Assembly: GCA_030765045.1 (NCBI GenBank)
Contig: CM060970.1
Location: forward strand, 52,786,076-52,850,075
Reading direction: 5' to 3'
DNA: 64,000 nucleotides
From: Tenodera sinensis
Lineage: Eukaryota > Arthropoda > Insecta > Mantodea > Mantidae
The translations under genes were made by a program, and so were the position numbers. Shown in pieces: positions 24,801-38,200 of the stretch. A model generated the notes under the pieces. It saw only the letters and a list, made by a program, of their open reading frames with translations. It had not been told where the DNA came from and made no database searches. Each line of letters begins with the position of its first letter. Within the stretch, counting starts at the first letter, position 1.

Positions 24801-27800
24801 TGTATAGGCTACAGACGTGTATAGGCTACAGACGTGTATAGGCTACAGACCTGTAAAGGCTACAGATCTGTATAGGCTGCATACTTGTATAGGCTACAGA
24901 CTTGTATAGGCTACAGACCTTTATAGGCTCCAGATTGTATGGGCTACATACTTGTATAGGCTACAGGTCTATATAGGCTACAGACCTGTATAGGCTACAG
25001 ACTTGTATAGGCTACAGACTTGTATAGGCTACAGACTTGTATAGGCTACAGACTTGTATAGGCTACAGACTTGTATAGGCTACAGACTTGTATAGGCTAC
25101 AGACTTGTATAGGCTACAGACTTGTATAGGCTACAGACTTGAATAGGCTACAGACTTGTATAGGCTACATAGGCTACACACTTGTATAGGCTAAAGACTG
25201 ATACAGGCTACAGACTTGTATAGCCTACAGACCTGTATAGGCAACATAGGCTACAGACCTGTATGGGCTACATATTGGTATAGGCTACATGAGCTACCGA
25301 CTTGTATATGTTACATAGGCTACAGAGTTGCATAGGCTACATACTTGTATAGGCTACAGACTTGTATAGGCTACAGACTTGTATAGCCTACACACAGGTA
25401 TAGGCTACACACTTGTATAGGCTACATGCTTGTATAGGCTACATGCTTGTTTAGGATACAGACTTGTGTTTAGGCTACAGACTTGTATAGCCTAAATACT
25501 TGTATAGGCTACACACTTGTATAGGCTACAGACTTGTATAGACTACAGACTAGTATAGCCTACTTACTTCCATAGGCTACACACTTGTATAGGCTACATA
25601 CTTGCATAGGCTACACACCTGTATAGGCTACATACCTGTATAGGCTACATACCTGTATAGGCTACATATTTGTATAGGCTACATACTTGTATAGGCTACC
25701 TACTTGTATAGCTTACATACTTGTATAGGCTACATAGTTGTTTAGGCTACAGATCTGTATAGGCTACAGACTTGTATAGGCTACTCACTTGTATACGCTA
25801 CATACTTGTATAGGCTACAGACTTGTATAGGCTACAGACGTGTATAGGCTACAGACGTGTATAGGCTACAGACCTGTAAAGGCTACAGATCTGTATAGGC
25901 TGCATACTTGTATAGGCTACAGACTTGTATAGGCTACAGACCTTTATAGGCTCCAGACCTTTATAGGCTCCAGATTGTATGGGCTACATACTTGTATAGG
26001 CTACAGGTCTATATAGGCTACAGACCTGTATAGGCTACAGACTTGTATAGGCTACAGACTTGTATAGGCTACAGACTTGTATAGGCTACAGACTTGTATA
26101 GGCTACAGACTTGTATAGGCTACAGACTTGTATAGGCTACAGACTTGTATAGGCTACAGACTTGTATAGGCTACAGACCTTTATAGGCTACATACTTGTA
26201 TAGGCTACATACTTGTATAGGCTACAGACCTGTATAGGCTACAGACTTGTATAGGCTACACACTTGTATAGGCTACACACTTGTATAGGCTACACACTTG
26301 TATAGGCTACACACTTGTATAGGCTACAGACTTGTATAGGCTACAGACTTGTATAGGCTACATACTTGTATAGGCTACAGACTTGTGTTTAGGCTATAGA
26401 ATTGTATAGCCTAGATACTTGTATAGGCTACACACTTGTATAGGCTACAGACTTGAATAGGTTACAGAATAGTATAGCCTACATACTTGTATAAGCTACA
26501 GATTTGTATAGCCTACAGACTTGTATATGCTACAGACTTGTATAGGCTACAGACTTGTATAGGCTACAGACTTGTATAGGCTACAGACTTGATAGGCTAC
26601 ATACTTGTATAGGCTACATACTTGCATAGGCTACATACTTGTATAGGCTACATACTTGCATAGGCTACACACCTGTATAGGCTACATACTTGTATAGGCT
26701 ACATACTTGTATAGGCTACATACTTGTATAGGCTACATAGCTGTATAGGCTACATACTTGTATAGGCTACATACTTGTATAGGCTACAGACGTGTATAGG
26801 CTACAGACGTGTATAGGCTACAGACCTGTAAAGGCTACAGATCTGTATAGGCTGCATACTTGTATAGGCTACAGACTTGTATAGGCTACAGACCTTTATA
26901 GGCTCCAGATTGTATGGGCTACATACTTGTATAGGCTACAGGTCTATATAGGCTACAGACCTGTATAGGCTACAGACTTGTATAGGCTACAGACTTGAAT
27001 AGGTTACAGAATAGTATAGCCTACATACTTGTATAAGCTACAGATTTGTATAGCCTACAGACTTGTATATGCTACAGACTTGTATAGGCTACAGACTTGT
27101 ATAGGCTACAGACTTGTATAGGCTACAGACTTGATAGGCTACATACTTGTATAGGCTACATACTTGCATAGGCTACATACTTGTATAGGCTACCTACTTG
27201 TATAGCTTACATACTTGTATAGGCTACATAGTTGTTTAGGCTACAGATCTGTATAGGCTACAGACTTGTATAGGCTACTCACTTGTATACGCTACATACT
27301 TGTATAGGCTACAGACTTGTATAGGCTACAGACGTGTATAGGCTACAGACGTGTATAGGCTACAGACCTGTAAAGGCTACAGATCTGTATAGGCTGCATA
27401 CTTGTATAGGCTACAGACTTGTATAGGCTACAGACCTTTATAGGCTCCAGATTGTATGGGCTACATACTTGTATAGGCTACAGGTCTATATAGGCTACAG
27501 ACCTGTATAGGCTACAGACTTGTATAGGCTACAGACTTGTATAGGCTACAGACTTGTATAGGCTACAGACTTGTATAGGCTACAGACTTGTATAGGCTAC
27601 AGACTTGTATAGGCTACAGACTTGTATAGGCTACAGACTTGTATAGGCTACAGACTTGAATAGGCTACAGACTTGTATAGGCTACATAGGCTACACACTT
27701 GTATAGGCTAAAGACTGATACAGGCTACAGACTTGTATAGCCTACAGACCTGTATAGGCAACATAGGCTACAGACCTGTATGGGCTACATATTGGTATAG

Positions 27801-30800
27801 GCTACATGAGCTACCGACTTGTATATGTTACATAGGCTACAGAGTTGCATAGGCTACATACTTGTATAGGCTACAGACTTGTATAGGCTACAGACTTGTA
27901 TAGCCTACACACAGGTATAGGCTACACACTTGTATAGGCTACATGCTTGTATAGGCTACATGCTTGTTTAGGATACAGACTTGTGTTTAGGCTACAGACT
28001 TGTATAGCCTAAATACTTGTATAGGCTACACACTTGTATAGGCTACAGACTTGTATAGACTACAGACTAGTATAGCCTACTTACTTCCATAGGCTACACA
28101 CTTGTATAGGCTACATACTTGCATAGGCTACACACCTGTATAGGCTACATACCTGTATAGGCTACATACCTGTATAGGCTACATATTTGTATAGGCTACA
28201 TACTTGTATAGGTTACATACTTGTATAGGCTACACACCTTTATAGGCTAAATATTTGTATAGGCTACATACTTGGATAGGCTAAACACCTGTATAGGCTA
28301 CATACTTGTATAGGCTACATACTTGTATAGGCTACATAGTTGTTTAGGCTACAGATCTGTATGGGCTACAGACTTGTATAGGCTACTCACTTGTATACGC
28401 TACATACTTGTATAGGCTACAGACTTGTATAGGCTACAGACGTGTATAGGCTACAGACCTGTATAGGCTGCATGCTTGTATAGGCTACAGACTTGTATAG
28501 GCTACAGACTTGTATGGGCTATAGACTTGTATAGGCCACAGACTTGTATAGGCTACAGACTTGTATAGGCTACAGATCTATATAGGCTACAGACCTGTAT
28601 AGGCTACAGACCTGTATAGGCTACACACTTGTATAGGCTACAGACTTGTATAGGCTACAGACTTGTATAGGCTACAGACATGTATAGGCTACAGACTTGT
28701 ATAGGCTACAGACTTGTATAGGCTACAGACTTGTATAGGCTACAGATTTGTATAGGCTACAGATTTGTATAGGCTACATACTTGTATAGGCTACATACTT
28801 GTATAGGCTACATACTTGTATAGGCTACATACCTGTATAGGCTACAGACCTGTATAGGCTACAGACCTGTATAGGCTACAGACTTGTATAGGCTACAGAC
28901 TTGTGTAGTCTACAGACTTGTATAGGCTACATACTTGTATAGGCTACAGACCTGTATAGGCTACAGACTTGTTTAGGCTACAGACTTGTATAGGCTACAG
29001 ACTTGTATAGGCTACATACCTTTATAGTCTACATACTTGTATACGCTACATGGGCTTCAGACTTGTATAGGCTACATACTTGAATTTGTACATACTTGTA
29101 TAGGCTACATAGAATACAGACTAGTATAGGCTACAGATTTGTATAGGCTACATACCTGTATAGGTTACGTACCTGTATAGGCTAAATAGGCTACAGAATA
29201 GTAGGGGCTACATACTGTTATATGCTACATAGGCTACAGACTTGTATGGGCTACAGACCTGTATAGGCTACATACTTGTATACGCTACATACTTGTTTAG
29301 GCTACAGATCTGTATAGGCTACAGACTTGTATAGGCTACATACTTGTATACGCTACATACTTGTATGGGCTACAGACTTGTATAGGCTACAGACTTGTAT
29401 AGGCTACAGACTTGTATAGGCTACTGACTTGTATAGGCTACAGACTTGTATAGGCTACAGACTTGTATAGGCTACAGATGTATATAGCCTACAGACCTGT
29501 ATAGGCTACAGATCTGTATAGGCTACATACTTGTATAGGCTACAGACTTGTATAGGCTACAGACTTGTATAGGCTACAGACTTGTATAGACTACATACTT
29601 GTATAGGCTACAGATCTAAATAGGCTACAGACCTTTATAGGCTACATACTTGTATAGGCTACACACTTGTATAGGCTACACACTTGTATAGGCTACACAC
29701 TTGTATAGGCTACAGACTTGTATAGACTACATACTTGTATAGGCTACAGATCTAAATAGGCTACAGACCTTTATAGGCTACATACTTGTATAGGCTACAT
29801 ACTTGTATAGGCTACAGACCTGTATAGGCTACAGACTTGTATAGGCTACACACTTGTATAGGCTACACACTTGTATAGGCTACAGACTTGTATAGGCTAC
29901 AGACTTGTATAGGCTACATACTTGTATAGGCTACAGACATGTATAGGCTACAGACTTGTATAGGCTACAGACTTGTATAGACTACATACTTGTATAGGCT
30001 ACAGATCTAAATAGGCTACAGACCTTTATAGGCTACATACTTGTATAGGCTACAGACTTGTATAGACTACATACTTGTATAGGCTACAGATCTAAATAGG
30101 CTACAGATCTAAATAGGCTACAGACCTTTATAGGCTACATACTTGTATAGGCTACAGACTTGTATAGGCTACAGACTTGTATAGGCTACAGACTTGTATA
30201 GGCTACAGATTTGTATAGGCTACAGACTTGTATAGGCTACAGACTTGTATAGGCTACATACTTGTATAGGCTACATACTTGTATAGGCTACATGCTTGTA
30301 TAGGCTACAGACTTGTGTTTAGGCTACAGACTTGTATAGCCTAGATACTTGTATAGGCTACACACTTGTATAGGCTACAGACTTGTATAGGTTACAGACT
30401 AGTATAGCCTACATACTTGTATAGGCTACAGATTTGTATAGCCTACAGACTTGTATATGCTACATACTTGTATACGCTACATACTTGTATAGGCTACAGA
30501 CTTGTATGGGCTACAGACGTGTATGGGGTACAGACCTGTATAGGCTACAGATCTGTATAGGCTGCATACTTGTATAGGCTACAGACTTGTATAGGCTACA
30601 GACCTGTATAGGCTACAGACTTGTATAGGCTACAGACTTGTATAGGCTACAGACTTGTATAGGCTACAGACTTGAATAGGCTACAGACTTGTATAGGCTA
30701 CATACTTGTATAGGCTACAGATCTATATAGGCTACACACCGGTATAGGCTACAGACCTGTATAGGCTACATACTTGTATAGGCTACAGACTTCTATAGGC

Positions 30801-32250
30801 TTCAGACTTGTATAGGCTACAGACTTGTATAGGCTACAGACTTGTATAGGCTACAGACTTGTATAGGCTACAGACTTATATTGGCTACAGACTTGTATAG
30901 GCTACATACTTGTATAGGCTACAGACCTGTATAGGCTACAGACCTGTATAGGCTACAGACTTGTATAGGCTACAGACTTGTATAGGCTACAGACTTGTAT
31001 AGGCTACAGACTTGTATAGGCTACTCACTTGTATAGGCTACACACTTGTATAGGCTACACACTTGTATAGGCTACACACTTGTATAGGCTACACACTTGT
31101 ATAGGCTACACACTTGTATAGGCTACACACTTGTATAGGCTACAGACTTGTGTAGGCTACAGACTTGTATAGGCTGCATGCTTGTATAGGCTACAGACTT
31201 GTATAGCCTAGATACTTGTATAGGCTACACACTTGTATAGGCTACAGACTAGTATAGCCTACATACTTGTATAGGCTACAGATTTGTATAGCCTACAGAC
31301 TTGTATATGCTACACACTTGTATAGGCTACAGACTTGTTTAGGCTACAGACTTGATAGGCTACATACTTGTATAGGCTACATACTTGTATAGGCTACATA
31401 CTTGTATAGGCTACATACTTGCATAGGCTACACACCTGTATAGGCTACATACTTGTATAGGCTACATACTTGTATAGGCTACATAGCTGTATAGGCTACA
31501 TACTTGTATAGGCTACATACCTGTATAGGCTACCTACTTGTATAGGCTACATACTTGTATAGGCTACATACCTGTATAGGCCACATACTTGTATAGGCTA
31601 CACACCTGTATAGGCTAAATATTTGTATAGGCTACATACTTGTATAGGCCACACACCTGTATAGGCTACATACTTGTATAGGCTACATACTTGTATAGAC
31701 TACATACTTGTATAGGCTACAGACCTTTATAGGCTACAGACTTGTATAGGCTACATACTTGTATAGGCTACTCACTTGTATACGCTACATACTTGTATAG
31801 GCTACAGACTTGTATAGGCTACAGACGTGTATAGGCTACAGACCTTTATAGGCTACAGACTTGTATAGGCTACATACTTGTATAGGCTACAGATCTATAT
31901 AGGCTACAGACCTGTATAGGCTACAGACTTGTATAGGCTACAGACTTGTATAGGCTACAGACTTGTATAGTCTACATACTTGTATAGGCTACATACTTGT
32001 ATAGGCTACATACTTGTATAGGCTACAGACCTGTATAGGCTACAGACTTGTATAGGCTACATACTTGTATAGTCTACATACTTGTATAGGCTACATACTT
32101 GAATAGGTACATACTTGAATATGTACATACTTGTATAGGCTACATAGAATACAGACTAGTATGGGCTACAGACTTGTATAGGCTTCATACCTGTATAGGT
32201 TACATACCTGTATAGGCTACATAGGCTACAGAATAGTATGGGCTACATAC
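21850..32250 (+). repeat. Array zone III: 17-bp units in nested large duplications
   Basis: Units are more diverged (ATGGGCTTCAG, GAATAGGTAC, GAATACAGACTAG, TATAGCCTA) and private variants recur at fixed distances. An AGAATACAGACTAG marker lies at 21,931, 22,221 and 29,111, with another at about 32,146. An AATAGGTTACAGAATAG marker lies at 22,867, 23,939, 24,481, 26,456 and 26,998, giving offsets of 1,072, 542, 1,975 and 542 bp. These reflect block duplications layered on the 17-bp period. Confidence 0.9.
23156..28212 (+). repeat. Tandem duplication with a 2,517-bp period, near-identical copies
   Basis: Copy 1 starts near 23,156 and copy 2 near 25,673; identity ends at 25,695/28,212. Four independent landmarks give exactly 2,517 bp: GTGTTTAGGCTATAG (23,871 and 26,388), GACTGATACAGG (25,200 and 27,717), CTCCAGATTG (23,460 and 25,977), and GGCTACCTAC at the start of copy 1 versus copy 2 (23,181 and 25,698). 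No mismatch was seen in the stretches compared. The period is not a multiple of 17. Confidence 0.88.
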
Positions 32251-35200
32251 TTGTATATGCTACATAGGCTACAGACTTGTGTAGGCTACATGGGCTACAG
32301 ACTTGTATAGGTTACAGACTTGTATAGGTTACAGACTTGTATAGGCTACATAGGCTACAGACTTGTATAGGTTATATAGGGTACAGACTTGTATAGGCTT
32401 AATGGGCCACAGACTTCTATAGGCTACATGGGCTACAGACTTGTATAGGATACATGGGCTACATACCTGTATAGGCTACATAGGCTACAAGTTGTATATG
32501 CTACACAGGCTACAGGCTTGTATAGGCTACATAATTGTATAGGCCACAGACTTGTACAGGCTACATAGGGCACAGACTTGTATAGGGTACATACTTTGTA
32601 GCGCATGTAGCCTTTACGACTTGTATAGACTACATAGGTTACATACTTGTATACGGTACATAGGCTACATACCTGTATAGGCTACATAGTTGTATAGCCC
32701 ACAGGTTTGTATAGGCTACAGACTTGTATAGGCTACATAGACAAAAGACTAGTATAGGCTACATACTTGTATAGGCTACAGACTTGTATAGGCTTCATTG
32801 GCTACAGACTTGTATAGGCTACTAAGACTAGAGACTAGCATAGGGTACAGACTTTTATAGACTACAGTTTTGTATAGGCTACAGACTTGTATATGCTTCA
32901 GACTTGTGTAGGCTACAGACTTGTATAGGCTACAGACTTGTATAGGCTACAGACATATATAGGCTACAGACATGTATAGGCTACAGACATGTATAGGCTA
33001 CAGACATGTATAGACTACAGACTCGTATAGGCTACAGACTCTTATAGGCTACAGACTTGTACAGGCTACAGACTTGTATAGGCTACACACTTATATAGGC
33101 TACATACCTGCATAGTCTACATACTTGTATAGGCTACATGGGCTTCAGACTTGTATAGACTACATACTTGAATATGTACATACTTGTATAGGGACATAGG
33201 CTACAGACTTGTATAGGCTACAGACTTGTAGAGGCTACATACCTGTATAGGTTACATACCTGTATAGACTACATACGCTACAGAATAGTATGGGCTACAT
33301 ACTTGTATATGCTACATAGGCTACAGACTTGTATGGGCTACAGACCTGTATAGGCTACGTACTTGTATAGGCTACAGACTTGTGTAGGCTACAGACTTGT
33401 GTAGGCTACATGAGCTACAGTCTTGTATAAGTTACATACTCTTATACGATACATACTTGTATAGGCTACATAGGCTACAGACTTTTATAGGCTACAGACT
33501 AGTATAGGCTACATAGACTAGAGAATAGTATATGCTACATACCTGTATAGGATACATACTTGTGTAGGCTACATATGCTACAGACTTGTATAGACTTCAT
33601 AGACTACAGACTTTTATAGGCTACATACTAGTATAGGCTACATACTTGTATAGGCTACATACTTGTAAAGGCTACATAGGCTAAAGCATTGTATACTACA
33701 GAGTTGTATAGGCGACATGGGCTACACAATTGTATAGGTTACATACTTTTATAGGCTACAGACTTGTATAGGTTACGTATTGGTATAGGTTACATAGGCT
33801 ACACACTTATATATGCTACATAGGCTACAGACTAGTATAGGCTACAGACTTGTATAGGCTTCGGACTTTTATACGCTACATAGGCTACATACGTTTAGAG
33901 GCTACTTACGTTTTTTGGTTACAAAGGCTACACTCTTGTATAGACTACAAAGGCAACAGACTTGTATAGACTGCATAGGCTACAGACTTGTATAGACTTC
34001 ATAGGCTACAGGCTTGTATAGGCTACGTAGGCTACAGACTTGTATAGGATACAAACTTGTATAGGGTACATAGCCTAAAGCTTGTATAGGCTACAGATTT
34101 GTATAGGCTAAATGGGCTTCAGACTTGTATAGGCTTTATACTTGTATAAGCTACATAGGCTATATACTTGTGTAGGCTACATATGTACTTGTATATGCTA
34201 CATTCTTGTATAGGCTACATTGGCTACAGACCTCTATAGGCTACATACTATAGGCTACATACTTGTATAGGCTTGAGACCTGTATAGGCTACAGACTTGT
34301 ATAGGCTACATACTTGTATAATCTACATACTTGTATAGGCTACATGGGCTTCAGACTTGTATAGGCTACATACTTGAATAGGTACATACTTGAATAGGTA
34401 CATACTTGTATAGGCTAGTATAGGCTACAGGCCTAGGCTACCTATACGGTATGTATAGGCTACAGAGGCTACATATTTGTATAGGCTACATATGTACTTG
34501 TATAGGCTACATACCTGTATACGCTACATAGGCTGCATACTTGTATAGGCTACATTGGCTACAGCCCTGTATAGGCTACATAGGCTACATACTTGTGTAG
34601 GCTACATTGGCTACAGACCTGTATAGGCTACATACTTGTATAGGATACATAGGCTACAAGCTTTATAGGCTACATACTTGTATAGGCTACATACTTGTAT
34701 AGGGTACATACTTGTATAGGCTACATACTTGTATAGGCTACATACTTGTATAGGCTACATACCTATATAGGCTACATACCTATATAGGCTACATACTTGT
34801 ATAGGCCACATACTTGTAAAGGCTACATAGGCTACAGACTTGTATAGGCTACATAGGCTACAGACTTGTATAGGCTATAGACTTCTATAGGCTACAGACT
34901 TGTGTAGGCTACATACTGGTATAGGTTACATAGGCTACATACTTGTATAGGATTTATAGGCTACATACTTGTATAGGCTACATACTTCTATATGCTACAT
35001 AGGCTACAGGCTTGAGTAGGCTCTAGACTTCTATAGGCTACATACTTGCATAGGTTACATAGGGTAAATCGTGTATATGCTACATAGGCTACAGACTTGT
35101 ATAGGCTACATGAGCTACACACTTGTAAAGGTTACATAGGCTACAGACTTGTATAAGCTACAGACTTGTGTAAGCTACAGACTTGTATAGGCTACATTGG

Positions 35201-38200
35201 CAACAGACTTATATGGGCTACATACTTGTATAGGCTACAGACTTGTATTGGCTACATGGGCTACAGACTTGTATGGGCTACATAGGCTACAGACTTCTAT
35301 AGGTTACATAAGCTACAAATTTGTATAGGCTACAGACTTGCATAGGCAACAGACGTGTATGGGCTACATACTTGTATGGGCTACAGAGTTGTATAGGCTA
35401 CATAGGCTACAGGCTTGTATAGGCTAGATAGGCTACAGACTTGTATACGATACAAACTTGTATAGGCTACATGCGGTACAGACTTGTATAGGCTACATAG
35501 GCTACACACTTGTATAGGCTAAAGACTTGTACAGGCTACAGACTTGTATAGCCTACAGACCTGTATAGGCAACATAGGCTACATTCTTGTATGGGCTACA
35601 TTGGCTACAGACCTCTATAGGCTACATACTATAGGCTACATACTTGTATAGGCTACAGACCGTTATAGGCCACAGACTTGCATAGGCTACATACTTGTAT
35701 AGTCTACATACTTGTATAGGCTACATGGGCTTCAGACTTGTATAGGCTACATACTTGAATAGATACATACTTGAATAGGTACATACTTGTATAGGCTAGT
35801 ATAGGCTACAGGCCTAGGCTACCATATACGGTATGTATAGGCTACATAGGCTACATATTTGTATAGGCTACATATGTACTTGTATAGGCTACATACCTGT
35901 ATAGGCTACATAGGCTGCATACTTGTATAGGCTACATTGGCTACAGCCCTGTATAGGCTACATAAATGTATAGGCTACATAGGCTACATACTTGTGTAGG
36001 CTAAATTGGCTACAGACCTGTATAGGCTACATACTTGTATAGGATACATAGGCTACAAACTTTATAGGCTACATACTTGTATAGGCTACATACTTGTATA
36101 GGCTACATAGGCTACAAACTTTATAGGCTACATACTTGTATAGGCTACAAACTTTATACGCTACATACTTGTATAGGCTACATACTTGTATAGGCTACAT
36201 ACTTGTATAGGCTACATACTTGTATAGGCTACATACCTATAGAGGCTACATACTTGTATAGGCCACATACTTGTAAGGGCTACATAGGCTACAGACTTGT
36301 ATAGGCTACATAGGCTACAGACTTGTATAGGCTATAGACTTCTATAGGCTACAGACTTGTGTAGGCTACATACTGGTATAGGTTACATAGGCTACATACT
36401 TGTATAGGATTTTTAGGCTACATACTTGTATAGGCTACATACTTCTATATGCTACATAGGCTACAGGCTTGAGTAGGCTCTAGACTTCTATAGGCTACAT
36501 ACTTGCATAGGTTACATAGGGTAAATCTTGTATATGCTACATAGGCTACAGACTTGTATAGGCTACATGAGCTACACACTTGTAAAGGTTACATAGGATA
36601 CAGACTTGTATAAGCTACAGACTTGTATAAGCTACAGACTTGTATAGGCTACATTGGCAACAGACTTATATGGTCTACATACTTGTATAGGCTACAGACT
36701 TGTATTGGCTACATGGGCTACAGACTTGTATGGGCTACATAGGCTACAGACTTCTATAGGTTACATAAGCTACAAATTTGTATAGGCTACAGACTTGCAT
36801 AGGCAACAGACGTGTATGGGCTACATACTTGTATGGGCTACAGAGTTGTATAGGCTACATAGGCTACAGGCTTGTATAGGCTAGATAGGCTACAGACTTG
36901 TATACGATACAAACTTGTATAGGCTACATGCGGTACAGACTTGTATAGGCTACATAGGCTACACACTTGTATAGGCTAAAGACTTGTACAGGCTACAGAC
37001 TTGTATAGCCCACAGACCTGTATAGGCAACATAGGCTACAGACTTGTATGGGCTACATATTGGTATAGACTACATGAGCTACCGACTTGTATATGTTACG
37101 TAGGCTACAGAGTTGCATAGGCTACAGACTTGCATAGGCTTAAGACTTGTATAGGCTACATAGGATACAGAATTGTATAGGTTACATAGGTTACAGACTT
37201 ATATAGGCTAAATACTTGTACAGGCTACAGACTTGTATAGCCTACAGACGTGTATAGGCTACATAGGCTACAGACTTGTATGGTCTACATACTTGTATAG
37301 GCTACATGAGCTACAGACTTGTATATGTTACATAGGCTACAGATTTGTATAGGATACAGACTTGCATAGGCTACAGACTTGCATAGGCTACATAGGCTAC
37401 AGACTTGTATAGGCTACATAGGATACAGAATTGTATAGGTTACATAGGATACAGACCTTTATAGGCTAGATTTGTATAGGCTACACACTTGCATAGGCTA
37501 CATAGGCTACAGACTTGTATGGGCTACATAGGCTACGGGGTTGTATAGGCTAGATAGGCTACAGACTTTTATAGGACTCAAACTTGTATAGGCTACATGC
37601 GCTAGAGACTTGTATATGTTACATAGGCTACAGATTTGTATAGGCTACCGACTTGCATAGGCTACAGACTTGTATAGACTACACAGGATACAGAATTGTA
37701 TAGGTTACATAGGATACAGACTTGTATAGGCTACAGACTTGCATAGGCTACATAGGCCACATACTTGTATAGGATACATAGGCTACAGACTTGTATAGGC
37801 TACATAGGCTACAGGCTTGTATAGGCTAGATAAGCTACAGAATTGTATAGGATACAAACTTGTATAGGCTACATAGGCTACACACTTACATAGGCTACAC
37901 ACTTGTATAGGCTAAAGGCTTGTACAGGCTACAGACTTGTATATGTTACATAGGCTACAGACTTGCATAGGCTACAGACTTGCATAGGCTACATAGGCTA
38001 CAGACTTGTATAAGCTACAGAATAGTATAGGCTACATAGGATACAGAATTGTATAGGTTACATAGGCTACAGACTTGTATAGGCTAAAGACTTGTACCGG
38101 CTACAGACTTGTATAGGCTAAAGACTTGTTCAGGCTACAGAATTGTATAGCCTACAGACCTGTTAAGGCTACAAGGCTACAGACTTGAATGGGCTACATA

